Assembly (NCBI RefSeq): GCF_033118175.1
Contig: NC_083691.1
Span: forward strand, 61,284,001-61,348,000
DNA length: 64,000 bases
Source of the DNA: Dama dama
Taxonomy: Eukaryota; Chordata; Mammalia; Artiodactyla; Cervidae
Reading direction: 5' to 3'
The notes under the pieces were generated by a model, which was not told the origin of the DNA, did no database searches, and saw nothing but the letters and a program-made list of their open reading frames with translations. Position 1 is the stretch's first letter, and every line of letters starts with the position of its first letter. This document shows positions 48,666 through 60,812 of this stretch, piece after piece. A program made the position numbers and the translations under genes.

Positions 48666-51004
48666 ACTTTACCTAAGGATCCTCAGTGGTATTTCTTTTT
48701 GATGGAATGTTTGTCTACCTCAAAAAGTGTTTACAGGTCATTAACTACTCTGGCAAAGGACCTTGGTAGAGAAAAGGAAGCCTGCAAGCAAATAGACTCA
48801 TAGCTCTAGCTCAGAGGGTGCTAGTTAAAGAGAATTAGACTCCTTGGCCGACAGGTGTGTGCTAAGCACTCTGTGTATCCAACCCTGAGAAAGAACTAGG
48901 GAGCATGCTTCCTTCCTTGGAGAACTGGTAGTCTCTTTGGAAAAAAGACTTCTCATGAAATAATTGGGAAGACAGTATAGTGAAGACAGAAATCAGGTGC
49001 TAAGTTGTGTTCACTCATCTCACGATTTATTGATGGAAGAATGAATGGGCCTTGCTTTACCGAAATTCAGTTCATGTACTGCTTTTCAGGAACACTGCAG
49101 TGGTGCAGAGTGAAGGAGGTCTGAGGAAGGAAGGAGTTGGCTAAGACTCCTCTTGGGAGCACAGAGAGAGCTTATGATGGAATGCAGAGGGCTGGCTGTC
49201 CTAGAATTAAATTCTGTGTGATCAGAGTTTGCCTTCCAGAAATGGCCCAGGCCCCTGAGAGATGCTGGGACGGAGACATCCGTTAGGCAAGAGGGCTGTA
49301 CAAAAGGGAGAGATGGACTCATCGTCCGTGTCTCGAATCCTTGTCTCCAACTAGTGGCCAAGTGGAAGATGACGTCACTTCGCCCTTCTCGCCTGCTGAC
49401 TGCTGCTCTGAGCCCACTTTCGCCGTGTGTCAGAGCTGACCAGAGGACAAGGATGACTTGTCATCAGATGGTCAGCACCAGGTCTGTCTCTGCTGGGAAA
49501 TGGTTTCAAAAGTTTCCAGTTCTGCCTCAGAGAGCTCAGCACTTGCCCCTTTACTGACATCTTTGGGATGGTCAGCTCTCACCCTTTCCCAGTCGGTGGC
49601 AGCCTGCCCCACCTCGCCAGGGAAGGCATTCTGCAAATGGTATTTTTTTTTTTAACTTCCATTTTATGGGTCCTAGTTTGTTTTTCCAGTTTCCAGGGAC
49701 CCTTCCTGGTACTAGAATTCTGGGATTTCATGAGCAAATCCATGTTCTCCTAACCCATTTCCTCTGTATATGCATAGCTTTCTTTCATCCCCCTTCTTGT
49801 TATCCTAAAAGCCTTCATCATAAATTGAGTTTTCACATGAGAGTGGCCCTGGTCCCCTTCTATTTAGTTTGTGTTCCCCTTTCCTGGCAATCTTTCCAGG
49901 ATTTATAGATTATGTCTTAGGTGTTTTAAAAAACATTCAAAGAAGATTAAAAATATCTTTGAAATTTTAGATTCACAGAAACAACAGTGCTATTTAGAAT
50001 CTGGAGTTGCTGTTTGCCCCAAGTTATCTCTGCCCCCAGGCTCCCACTGTGGCAGGGGATTGTGTTGGGAGAAGCAATGAAGTGTCTGTTTTTGAGCAGG
50101 AAGGGAGTTTGCCAAACGTCTTTTATGTATATGTACTCCAAACTTTCAAAGCACAGGGACCATAATAATTTCTGCACCCCAACCTGGGATACAAACTGCC
50201 TCCACTGGCCAGACTGGACTCCTTTCTAAGGGGTTCCACCCTGATTTACTGATGAACCCTGCCTGCCATCCCTGTGATAAGAAAGGAAGATAGGCAGGAC
50301 TTGGGAGTTATCCAGAGAGATACAGCTGAGGAGATAACAGCTGGTCAGTGTCCGGGTGTGCACAAATATGAGCAGGTTGCTGATTCTAGTACAGAGTCCC
50401 AAGCTGGCCAGGCAGGAGCTGTGGCATCTACTCTTAGCCAAAACCCACCAGGGTCAACACGACTGTGTTGGTCTGGAGCAGGCCAACAGTTGCTTTTATC
50501 AAAGGCCCCATGGAAGGGTTTGGCCTCTGATTGGGGTGGGCATGAGGGTGGGGTGGAAGAGGAGTGGCCGATCTCTGGGTCTGTGACTTCGCTCAGGTGG
50601 CTTCTCTCAAAAGGTTCTCTTGTCGGTGGAGAATTAGATTTTGTTACTCAATAGGAATAAAATTATTTGTATGCCATGGCAGGTGGACTAGGTCATCCCT
50701 CCCCAAATTGTAAAGGAGGTGAAGGCTCCCTTGAACACACTCTCCCCACCTCATCACTGTCTGTCTGTTTTCATCTGTCCATCTCTCCATCCAGTGGTCA
50801 TATATGGATGCTTATGAGCACAGTAGCTTGGAAACTGCATTCCCAATTGCTCCCTCCCTGCAACCTTGAATTTCTTGATCTATTCTCCCCCTCTTCCCTT
50901 TTCCCCTGATCCCAACTTCCTCTTGGGAAAGGAACTGATGACCTCATTTATGCTGAGGTGTAACAAATACCAGGAGGCATGTGTTTTATTTCATAATAAA
51001 ATGT

Positions 51005-51120
51005 ATGTACTTTCTTGTTTCTAAGTACTTTACAAATATTAACTCATTTTACTTTCATAACAACTCCTTTTAAGCAGATACTATTATTATTCCCATTTTA
51101 CAGATGAATCAATTTTTAAA
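51005..51120 (+). repeat. MIR element fragment
   Basis: TTTACAAATATTAACTCATT, AACAACTCCTTTTAAGCAGA and TCCCATTTTACAGATGAATC follow the MIR consensus in order. This is one of the best-preserved MIR copies here. Confidence 0.8.
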
Positions 51121-51339
51121 TTCCAGCTAAAGCAATAGAGTTTGGTGGTAAAACATTAGGAGTGAGCCAGGAGTGTTTGTCATCACAGGACCGGTGTGTA
51201 TCTCCCCTGGTCTGGCTCTACCAATTGGAGATTAGGTAGTTGGAATGTATACTCTTCTTCCCCTTCGATATTTTATCCCAGCCAGCTCTGGGCCATTTCT
51301 ACCCTTCTCTCCCTGTACTCCCATCTCTGCAAAAATGAC

Positions 51340-51510
51340 ACAAGATGTATAAGACATTAGAGAATTAGAGGTCATTTATTCCAACTTCCTTGTTCACTGT
51401 GGGGCAACTGAAGTCCGCAGAGGTGACGAGATGCGGCATGGTCACCAGACCAGAGGGTGGCAATGCACGGATGAGAAGCCCGGGCTCCCTGCCTCCTATC
51501 TCCCAGCCTC
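51340..51510 (+). repeat. Possible MIR-like fragment
   Basis: Segments such as GGTCATTTATTCCAACTTCC and GGGGCAACTGAAGTCCGCAG resemble the MIR 3' half. Divergence is high. Confidence 0.4.
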
Positions 51511-51715
51511 CCATCTTCTCTTAGTCCTGAACCACTGCCAGCACCATCTTCTCCCCTGCCTCATGCTTCCTCAGTCTATGTAGTTAAGAGACATGTTGCC
51601 CTAGGAATGAGGATCTGCTCAGGTCTCTTAAGTAATGCAGGTGCACCTCACTCACAGGGCTTCGCTTTCCCTTTCTCAGTTTATTGTCTGTAGCAGTCTC
51701 TGTTTTGTTTTCTTG

Positions 51716-51868
51716 GGACTTCCCCGGTGACTCTGACGGTAAAGAGTCTGCCCGCAATGTGAGAGACCGGGGTTCGATCTCTGGGTTGGGAAGATCCCCG
51801 GGAGAAGAAAATGGCAACCCACTCCAGTATTCTTGCCTGGAAAATCCCATGGATGGAGAAGCCATGTA
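51716..51868 (+). mobile_element. Bov-tA SINE, forward, 3'-truncated
   Basis: TGGGACTTCCCCGGTGACTC, CCGGGGTTCGATCTCTGGGT and CAACCCACTCCAGTATTCTT are present, but the copy stops after the CATGGATGGAGAAGCC segment and lacks the usual 3' end with the complement of the TCATGTCCGACT motif. It may have been truncated by later deletion. Confidence 0.9.
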
Positions 51869-51966
51869 ATTGCATATCTGGGACAAGCAAAGTCTTACAT
51901 TTGGAAATAGTGTTATAACTCAGTAAGTTGTGTCAAGCCTCACTTGGCTCATTCTCAACTTGTTTG

Positions 51967-52165
51967 GGCTTCCCTGATAGCTCAGCTGGTAAAGAATCTG
52001 CCTGCAATGCAGGAGACCCTTGTTCGATTCCTTGGTTGGGAAGATGCCCTGGAAAAGGGAAAGGCTACCCACTCCAGTATTCTGGCCTGGAGAATTCCGT
52101 GGACTGTATAGTCCATGGGGCCGCAAAGAGTCAGACACGGCTGAGTGACTTCCCTTCACTTCCCC
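51967..52165 (+). mobile_element. Bov-tA SINE, forward, with CACTT-rich tail
   Basis: GGGCTTCCCTGATAGCTCAG opens the element. TTGTTCGATTCCTTGGTTGG and CACTCCAGTATTCTGGCCTG follow, then GGCCGCAAAGAGTCAGACAC and a CTTCCCTTCACTTCCCC tail typical of one Bov-tA subfamily. It lies about 100 bases after another copy in the same orientation. Confidence 0.95.
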
Positions 52166-52869
52166 TTGAGTTGTTGTCTTTCTATTTAAGGTGGCTGCCC
52201 CTCTTTTGTCCGCTCTCCCTCCACTTCCTGTGTCTTCTCTCGGCTTGCCTCTGCCACTGCTGGGGGCCACTGTAGCTGCAGTCTCAAGGCTGCAGCTCCT
52301 TCAAGGAGCTTTCTGCTTCCTGGTCACCTGTTGTCTACTAGCCCTGCCCTGTCACAGCCAGTGAGGGCGGGGAGGGAATCCTCACATCTTCGGTGATTCT
52401 CTGTGTCCAGAGCACTGGGCAGCAGCTGGGGGCCCTTCCGAGGGAGGCCTTGATGTTGTCTTCCTTCCCAACGCCTTTTGGCAAGGTAGACATTATCTTC
52501 AGGACCCTTGGCTACCGTTCAACTACACAGCTAGTGGGGGAGGTCAGTCACCCCTCATTCTGACCTGGAGAGGGGGAGGCTCTTAGGGCTCTCAGCACCA
52601 CATTTAATAGTTACTCCTGACTCAGAAGGGGGTCTCAGTCCTGATGAATGGCCAATATAAAAATGTTTTGGGGTCATTTCCCATCACACCATTAGAGTAG
52701 AGGAGAGGTTTCTGCTTGGAATGAGGTGACATTTGCTAATTGAGCCAGGCTTTGGAGTTGAATTCCTTGAGGACTAGGAGGATGGAGATGGGACAGGCTG
52801 TAGGGTGACAAAATGGGGATTCCCTGGACTCTCAAACTCAAAACCTTTTTTGTGTTCTCGAAACTTGAG

Positions 52870-53400
52870 TTGCTCTAGATATTATTTATCTAAGAGAAAT
52901 GAAGACATGCATTCATACAAACACATATATGCAAAAGTTCATTGGAACATTATTCCTAATAGTCAAAAAGTGGTAACAACTCAAATGTCAGTCAATAGGT
53001 GAATGGATAAACAAATTGCAGTACTGCCATACAATGGAATATTCAATTTAAGAATGAAATAGTAACACATCTAACAACATGGATGAATCTCAAAATCATT
53101 CTGCTCAGTGGAAGAAATTAAAAGGTTTAATGCAGTTTGATTCTATTTACATGAGATTTTAGAAAAATCAAAACTAAAATGATGGGAAGTAGATCAATGT
53201 TTAAAAGGGGTCAGGGGATTAGGAGAGAGGATTGACTGCAAAGAGGCATGAGAAGACTTTTTAAAGCGATGGAAATGTTCTCTTGTCTGATTTTGGTGGA
53301 GGTTCTCCAACTGTATACAATTAGCAGGATTCATCAAACTGTACACTTAAAGTAAGTGACTGTTGTATGTAAATTATGCCCCAATAAAGCTAAAAAATAA
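52870..53400 (+). mobile_element. L1M-type LINE 3'-end fragment
   Basis: About 530 bases follow the 3' region of older mammalian L1 elements: GTGAATGGATAAACAAATTG, ACAACATGGATGAATCTCAA, GGGATTAGGAGAGAGGATTG, AAACTGTACACTTAAAGTAA and a terminal CCCCAATAAAGCTAAAAAAT with A-rich end. No reverse transcriptase coding sequence remains. The left boundary is uncertain. Divergence suggests an L1MA/L1MB-age insertion, older than the Bov-tA copies. Confidence 0.85.
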
Positions 53401-54714
53401 AAACCAACCATTTGAATTGGACTGTCATGGAAGGCTGTCTGTCTATCCCTAGCTTTTAACTGTTTGCATCATCTCAAGACTCTAGCCATCTCTCAGCGGG
53501 GTTGGGCACTAAAGTACATCTCAGGGAACTTTGGATTTGGAGATTTCATGGAAGTCAGTAATGATTGGAGAGAGGCAGAAGAGACTGAGATGATGCTTTC
53601 CACCATGAGCAGAGCACATATGAGAAATTCATGAGCACTTGTGAGTGTGTGAGGTGAGGGACAGTAAGGGGAGGGGGTTTATTTCATAAACCAGAGTGCT
53701 TTAAAATTTTAAAGGGGAGAATATGCCTGAGTCAGTCTTACTCACTGATATATCTTCTCTTTGGGTAGAGGGAGATCCCAACCGTGTGACTGTCTGGTGA
53801 ATTCCTGTAAAGTGAGAATTTTTATTTGTTTTTAACATCCATCTTCCTCTGCAAGTCGTCTCTCATGCAAAACTTAAGGTCGTCAGCATACATGTGATAT
53901 CTAGACTTTCCTCATTCCTTTGGTAGGCTTGAGGGAACTGCCTTTTCTGAACCTAGCTTATGCTAAGGCCATGTAGATTTGAATCCTTACACGGAAAACC
54001 TTCGTGTGTGTGGTGTTGGGTTGCACCTGGGTACATGGCCTGATTCCGGGACTTGGCTGTCAAGATGGAGAAGGGATGCCCTGGGTGCCTTGATAAGAAC
54101 ATTCAGCCTAGCCTGTGCCTTGAGGGCAACATTACAAATAATAGTTACATTAGTTGTTGCTTCATTTTTCTAGGGAGTTTCCTTTACAAACTAGGATAGA
54201 TAAAGTGGCCAAGAACTTCCAGGTTTCCTTCTCTCTGGCCTCAAAGTGAAGTCCTTTTTGATGGTGCTGGATTCAAGAGAATATTAAAAATATGGTTTTA
54301 GAGCTTAGCATTTTGCCTTCAGTGTGTGTTTCAGCTGAACCTAACGTCTTTGCAGCTGACCCAGGTTGACATTGAGCTAGAGGGCTGTGCAGACTTAAAG
54401 ATGGGTTTCCTGTAAAGATGTTAGTTTTTGGTAACTGACAACCAGACTCAATCAACCTGGCACACGCTCTGGTTGGTGCATGGACTTCACTTCTGCTCTT
54501 CTCTAGGGTGTGGAGTGGCTGTTTAAAGAGGGTGGATATTACTGCTAATCTTTGTGTAGCATAACAGGTTACTGCCACTTGCCTTTTTTTTATCTGGAAA
54601 TACAAGCAGATATCAGAAGGGAACTGTTTGTGGCTACAGAGATGGTTAAAATTGTCTATCAACAGAAATGATACTTGGAAAAATAACTTTCCTTTTAGGA
54701 AGGCAAATCAGTCA

Positions 54715-55070
54715 TTTAACCACTATTTGTTGACTTTCTAAGATATATGTATATCATATATCACATGCTGTAATGGGTCCTTTGAAATGAAATAAAAATA
54801 AATAGAAGACAGAGTCCCTGCACTTCAGGAGCACATTGGGAAGACATAGAATTAAGGAGGGGCATCGAGAGGTAACGAACGATGGAAGGACTGGTTATGT
54901 GTCCAGGGTGGTGCAGGGAATGAGCACTCCTTAAGGTCAGGAAAGGCAGAGATTGATTCTTTACAACAAGGTGACCAGCAGACTTATAGCTGGGCCTTCA
55001 GTATGAACAGGAAGTCAGAGAGGAGGAAGAAAAGGCTGAAAGGATTTTAAACTAACCTGAACCCAAATGA
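54715..55070 (+). repeat. Possible ancient repeat remnant
   Basis: CACTATTTGTTGACTTTCTA, GACAGAGTCCCTGCACTTCA and CTGGGCCTTCAGTATGAACA occur in the order expected of the same broad class of ancient repeat seen at 34.8-36.0 kb. Divergence is high and the ends are unclear. Confidence 0.35.
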
Positions 55071-56522
55071 ACTTTTCTGGATGATGTAAGAGAAAAGTTT
55101 ATACAAGGAGTATGAGATAGACATTTGAGAGGGAAAGGAAGGTCTAGGAGCCCAGGAGATTAGCCAGGGATGCATGGAGAGTCAAAAGGAAAGCAGAGAC
55201 CCTAGTGAACCCAGAATGTTCTAGAGGAGGACTAGTTTCTATTAGGATTTGAAGTGGTCAGAACATCTTTGTAGCTTCCATCATGGTACTTCCTCCCCCT
55301 GGCCAGAATTTTCTTTTGAGACAGATGTTGGCCAAACAAGCTTTTTTTTGTCTGTGGTTGATCACTTGGCGTATAGCATGGCTCCTTGTTCTGGACGATG
55401 AGGAGGTCATTTTAGCAGCAGGCAGGGTAGATGTGTGTTCACTGCAAAAAGAATGTAAGCTTCTAGGAGACTTGGCTGCTTTGGGGAAAATCTCACAGTG
55501 GCAGAAATGAATTAGGAAGTAAAGTAGAACTGACTTCCAAGAGCTGGTATTATGTGGATGTGCTATGGGCCACATGACAAAAAGGAAATGGGATGAGAAA
55601 GGGTGTAAATGACTAACAGGGACATGTTGGCAGGTGGACTGCTGTTGACCAGCTCCCCAGAGTGAAGGTCTGTTAGGTGTTTCCACTTTGTCTTCCCCAA
55701 ACTCTCTAAAGCAACTGTTCCACTGGGGTCAAAGACATCCTTCAGGAACCTCTTGGTTTCCTATTGTTTATGACCAACAGCAACATTTTCTTCCTTTCTT
55801 TGAAGATAAATTCATTTGGAGTGGTAGTGACTTCGGGCTAATTTTGATTTTTTGGTCACTGATTTGAAATTTTTATTGTTATTATTTTCACATCAACCAA
55901 AACTAGAAAAGTTTCCCTGAATCCCCTGAAATGTGTTTCCTTTCATTGGGAAAGCCAACTCTCTATAGCTATAACAGGGTTTACACTGAATTGTGTAAGT
56001 GATACTGACTTCTGTGTCAGCAAAAAATGAACTGAAAACTGATCATAGATGACATTACCTAAATGACAGTACCCACGTGTGTCCTTCCTTTCACATTTGC
56101 TGTAATCCTGTTATGGCACTGTCCTGTTACCTCAAGTACTGTCATCTTTAAATGCTGTCAGATCGTAACTGGATTGCCAAGGACAGAGGAGAGGAATCAG
56201 GGAAAAGTCAATGGCATTTCCCAACACACCGCAGGGATGGGCTTCTTCACTGTCTCGTGGTTGAATTCTTGGAGAAATTGTTCAGTTAAAACGATGACTC
56301 AGGTGTCTTATAGGCTTTGATGAAATAGCCAACTTCACTCCTTGTGTTCCTAGAAGGAAAGAAACAGTCTGTTTCAACAGCCAATGAGACAGACTCTTCC
56401 AGGATAACGTTCATGATTCTGCAGAACGAGAGTGCATTATATGTATTATTCTTGTGTTTTTCTAAACCATCTCAAAACTAATAACAAAGAGAAGGTTCTT
56501 TGTGAGAATTTAACATCCAATT

Positions 56523-56595
56523 GTTCTTTTTTAAGTTTATTTTTAATTGAAGGATAATTGCTTCACAATATTGTATTGGTTTCTACCAAGCATCA
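56523..56595 (+). mobile_element. Short L1 3'-end fragment
   Basis: TTTTTAATTGAAGGATAATT followed by GCTTCACAATATTGTATTGG and TTTCTACCAAGCATC matches the artiodactyl L1 3' segment. Only about 70 bases remain. A repeated AACATCCAATTGTT/AAATCCAATTGTT motif lies at about 56512-56525 and 56597-56609 and may be a target-site duplication. Confidence 0.6.
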
Positions 56596-58294
56596 AAATC
56601 CAATTGTTTTTTAATAATGTTTCCTCACATTTGGTTAGGGGATTCCATTTTAGAGATGGGAAAACTGAGTCATAAGATGCTTAGAGGTAGAGGTTCCCAG
56701 AACATTTGTATCTTATGTTTATGCCATATTCCGAGGTTCTTCTCATATATTTAGACTAAATTTCTAATCCAGGTTTCTTACAAAGTGTTCATAAATTTCC
56801 AGTCTTCACTTTTCTGCAGCTTCCTTAGTTAGAATAGCTGATAGTGAAATGACTGCATTGAAATTAAGCCTCTCACTTTTTGCATTCCGTTGCTTATAAA
56901 TAAGGGAGTGAGAAATAGTATCTCTGAACACCCTTATTAAGGCAGGTTTGGCTGCCAGAGAGTAGGGCTAACCAAAGGGGATGGGCTAAGACACCTTTTT
57001 CATGCTTCTTTTTTTTTTTTAACTTTGTATTTTATAACGGTATAATTTAGTTTTTCCTTAATCTGATTCTGTGTTCATTTTTAAAATATATAGTGTTGTT
57101 TAGTATGTTCTATTATTTGTAGCTCTCCAGAAGGATCTGAAGGGAAGGTAGTCTCCATTTGAGAAGATGATTTCCCAATTTCCATACAGATGATGAAAAA
57201 GTCACTGCCCACTGCATGCCACCCACCGCCTGCCCACGGTTGAATTTTCTTCTCCTGATCTTGGTGTGGGGTGCTATGGGCTGCACCCGAAAGTCTGATG
57301 GGAGATGCAGTATGTGATGTGCTGACACTAACGCAAAAGGACTGCCTAATGGACTTGGAAAATATAGGTTACGGAGTTGTATGGGATATCAAATTATCTT
57401 ATTCTTTCTCTGATTAAAGACAAAACACTATATTAAGTAGATCATTACATGGGTAAAAGGTTAGAGCTTCACGGACTTAGTGGGGTACCCTGGCATTCCC
57501 CCTCTTGCCTGTGGCAGAGGCCCCTGGCGAGTAACAGATTGAAGGCAGGCAGACGCCCTGTTTGTAGGACTCTGAGATGTCTGAATAGTCAAGTTAGATT
57601 CACAGGAGGGACGTTTTGCTTTAGCTTTGAATTTCCTGAGTCCTTTTCATTCTGATAGAACAGCAGTCTTAAAATGAAAGTTTAATTTGTCCTGATTCTA
57701 TTTTGTTTAGCAGGGAAAGGTGTGAAAACATGAAAGGGGGAATGCAGGGCAAGAGAAGTGGCCGTGTGTGAGAGACGAGTGGCTTTACAGGCTGTTGGGC
57801 AGAAATGCCGCTCCATGAAGAGGTGTGGTCATTTTGAGACTATGGGCTGCTTCTCTGTCATACCATGATGTGTTGGTGTTATCACCTAATGCTTTAATGC
57901 TGCCTTGGTCAACTGTCTAATACATAAAAGTCTTCCTGGAAGACATTCCAGATCCAGTCCTCGTGTGGAGTTGGAGCTCCTGTGGGTTTTATAATAGTCT
58001 ACCAGCTAATCCATCATGCCTCCCACTTCTGTGCAAAATGTGTTTGTGTGAACATGCATATGCGTGTGCATGTGCAGTCTACGCAGAGCTTTCTTGAATT
58101 TCTCACTTCAGTACTTAAGTATACATACGTCCATAAAGTGGACTCTCAGCATTTGTCCACTGTGTTGTCTCATTGTTTGGGAAGAAGGCATGAGTGCCCA
58201 GTTGGAGGTGGGGCAAGGTAGGCTGGTAGAACTGTGGCTGGTGTCTCCATCTGATGTGCGGGGGAGAGAATGAGTCACAAGGCGTTCTCTGCGA

Positions 58295-58335
58295 ATGAGC
58301 CATGGTCCACCTTGGTCCATGAGCCATGGTCCACC
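58295..58335. repeat. Short tandem duplication, 24-bp period
   Basis: ATGAGCCATGGTCCACC at 58295-58311 recurs exactly at 58319-58335. It is a small local duplication without a visible function. Confidence 0.85.
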
Positions 58336-58546
58336 GTACCATCAGTGCAGTGATGGTGAAAGTTTGAGGACCAACCTCCCCAGGAGGTCTTGACCCTTCA
58401 GCAGCCTTTCAGTCAAATCCATTTCAGAATGGAGAAGAGCTTGCTGCTGTCCCTCTATTTTTGACCAAAGCAGTGACTTAAATTTGTACAGATCTATATC
58501 TTTGGGTAGATACAGAAATAGATCCCTATATATACTAAACAGATTT

Positions 58547-58574
58547 TGTGTGTGTGTGCTTGTGTGTATGTGTG
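58547..58574. repeat. (TG)n microsatellite
   Basis: About fourteen TG units with C and A interruptions. Confidence 0.8.
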
Positions 58575-58767
58575 CACCTATGGGGTATGTGAAAGGAGAG
58601 AGCCGGAGCAGAGGGTTGGAGAAAGAAAGTTGGGAAAGAAACACTAAAATGTGTGGCCTCATTCCCCAGCCCTCCTTTTGAAAATGGGAATCTGGTAAGC
58701 AATATATATTTCTGAGAGAAGACAAAGCCATCTCTTGGGCAAAGGGGTTTTTCTGGGGAGACGTGGA

Positions 58768-58830
58768 ATTGCTGTGTGACCTTAGGGAAATACTTGGCTT
58801 CTCTGGGTTGAGCTCAGCCCAATGTTCACA
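58768..58830 (-). repeat. Short MIR-like fragment
   Basis: TTGCTGTGTGACCTTAGGGA is the diagnostic reverse MIR core and is followed by CTTGGCTTCTCTGGGTTGAG. Very short. Confidence 0.5.
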
Positions 58831-60129
58831 AAGAGCAATGCTGATATTTATAGACTACGTTTGACTATCCCAAGTGAAAGACAGTCCTCTCACCTCAGAA
58901 TAGCAAGCTTTGTTTCTCATATCTAGGTTGCTGGGACAGTTTCCTAGGAACCTAATATTCAGCAGCTTTATGACGTTGGATGGAGGGTTTTTCTTTTTAA
59001 ATGACTCAATTGGGTTTCACTACTTTTATTTCCCAGGTTTAGGTTTTTTTCTTATATTTTCCTCACAGGCAGAATCTTAAATGATCCTGATTTTTTTTTC
59101 CAGTTAACTCAAAGGCACCAGGCTCAAGGCTTTCCTAGGACTAGTGTCTGGAGGCCAATGACCAAGCTGAAGCCACAGGATGTCTGTAGAGGCCTGGGTG
59201 CCCACTGGGGTCAGCTGCCCACTGTGGCTGTTGAGGATCCTGGCTTTGGGATTCTTGCTGGGGTTTTCTTGCTCTACCCTTCCTGGTTGCTGTGACTTGA
59301 GCTCCTTCTGGGTTTGTGTGAATTCATCAGTCCAGCCTCTGGCACCCCCTACCCCACTGGATCCTGCTGCCGTTCTTAAAGCAATTCCGAGGCCAGGGTT
59401 CCATTCCCCTCAGCTTCCTTCAGTCATGTGAGATCTGCTTAGGGAATTGGGCTTTGGCCTTGAGACTAGTCCGCTTGGGAACTGTCGTGGCAAAGGATAG
59501 TTGTTCTTCCAGGGCTGTCCCTTGTTGGTGGGGGTGGATATGTGCAAATAATTTTTACGTTTCCTATTGATTTAAATGCTGGCCACTTTTTTTTGGCCAA
59601 GTCTTGGGCAAATGCCACAGAGGGTTTTTTTCCTTTTTTTTTTTTTGCTTGAGCTTGATGAAATTTAGATGATCTCGATGAAATAAACTCAAATTTACAC
59701 ACACATGGTCATCACATCACCAGCACCCCCACTTATCCACCCCCTGACCAGCACATAATGGATTACTCCTAAATAAGGCTTCCTAAATTTTGAGGTCTTA
59801 CTTTGCACGGTGATAAGGGCAGAAGACCTCAGCCCCATATGCCTTTTGGCTTGAGTTATTAACCTTTCCTTCCTTCCTCATTCTTTTTTCTCCCTGTTCA
59901 AGGTCTTCCTTCTCTTAAGAAAAAAATGTGAGCCATGCTGGGAGTGTAGACTTGACCTCCACCTCACCAGGTGCATATGCTGACCAGCACACACAAAAAA
60001 ATAGGAAACAGTTTTTTGAAAGGGGAGGGGGTAGTTTCTGTTCCACAATCACTGCTATTTCAATGAAAAGCAACCTGGTTTATCTGTAAAACCTACTTCC
60101 CTTTCTGGTGAGTTGTGACTGTTTTGTAC

Positions 60130-60262
60130 TCCTCTGCTGGGAGAGTTAAGAGAGGGGAGGTGAGAGAAGGGAGGTGTGGAAAGGGGATGGAAAGGAGAGA
60201 CAGAGGTGGAAAGGAGAAGAGAAAAGAAAAGAGGGAGTGAGAAAGAGAGGAGTGACATTTGG
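60130..60262. repeat. Purine-rich (GGAA/GAGA)n tract
   Basis: Almost pure A/G on the plus strand for more than 100 bases. Such tracts can form triplex (H-) DNA. Confidence 0.7.
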
Positions 60263-60434
60263 GCTATTTTTAGCTGGACTTGAATGCAGATTTCATCAGG
60301 CTCTTTGGCTATGCAGAAACAGACTGTGTGGACAGTCACCTTGCCTGGAACTTCCTGCGAAGCGGCCATGGTGACTGAATTTTCTGACACTGTCAGAGTT
60401 TGGACAACCCTGCCAGCTCCTGGGAGGGGAGCAT

Positions 60435-60680
60435 CACCGCTGTCACGGGCGCGTGAAGCCTCGAAAGCACGCGCTGTCGATAGTGACCTGCATTTGCGGA
60501 AACTCTAAGGGCTTTCTAATTACCGGAGGAGATCCAAATTAGAGGAAAGCTGTTCAACAAGCCCCCTCGCATGAGCTAAGTGTCACAGCGCAGATAATCA
60601 TTACATCTAACAAGCTCCTGATTTTTAACAGAAGCTATGAGGTGAACTCGTTTATAATGGTTCTGTTTCGAAGGGGAAAA
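60435..60680. promoter_or_regulatory. Candidate regulatory block: CpG cluster beside homeodomain sites
   Basis: About nine CpGs fall in some 70 bases (60436-60500). TAATTA at 60517-60522, TAATCATTA near 60595 and TTTATAATGG near 60650 follow. The block sits between two purine-rich low-complexity tracts and contains no recognised repeat. A compact CpG cluster next to AT-rich homeodomain motifs resembles a developmental enhancer. Function and conservation are not shown by this sequence. Confidence 0.3.
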
Positions 60681-60699
60681 AATAAAAAAAAACACCCTG

Positions 60700-60812
60700 G
60701 CCTGAAAAAGAAGAAAGAAAGAAGGAAGGGAATAAAGAAAGAACAAGAAGGGGAAAAGAAAACAGGGGGTAATAAATAGGAAAACCAGGAGGGAAAAAAA
60801 AAGAAAAGAGAC
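60700..60812. repeat. Purine-rich (GAAA/GGAA)n tract
   Basis: Repeated GAAAGAAAGAAGG-like units and A runs make up an imperfect low-complexity tract. Confidence 0.75.

Larger units (their letters stand above)
25318..53400. other. Gene-free, more GC-rich region rich in retroposons
   Basis: Base composition rises in G+C, most clearly at 36-48 kb. All recognised ruminant SINEs of the window lie here, with MIR, L2 and L1 remnants between them. Open frames are longer than on the flanks, up to about 225 codons, but this follows from fewer stop codons in GC-rich DNA: antisense frames overlap them, and translations are proline-, serine- and glycine-rich without domains. No exon, pseudogene or RNA gene is supported. 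Stretches not listed separately hold single-copy sequence in which I see nothing further. Confidence 0.65.

Noticed and set aside
25318..52165. tRNA-like A and B boxes (GGTTCGA and similar) in many places
   Set aside because: Each lies in the tRNA-derived head of a Bov-tA or CHR SINE. The rest of the tRNA cloverleaf is degenerate, so these are not tRNA genes.
25318..52165. Recurrent similar sequences of about 200 bases that could suggest an array
   Set aside because: They are dispersed SINE copies in both orientations with irregular spacing, not a CRISPR or satellite array.
52870..53400. AATAAA near the end of this segment as a gene polyadenylation signal
   Set aside because: It belongs to the L1M 3' end, whose consensus carries the same signal.
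59085..59200. Acceptor-like T-rich tract ending CCAG followed by a small open stretch
   Set aside because: No good donor or recognisable peptide. A noncoding exon cannot be excluded but is not supported.
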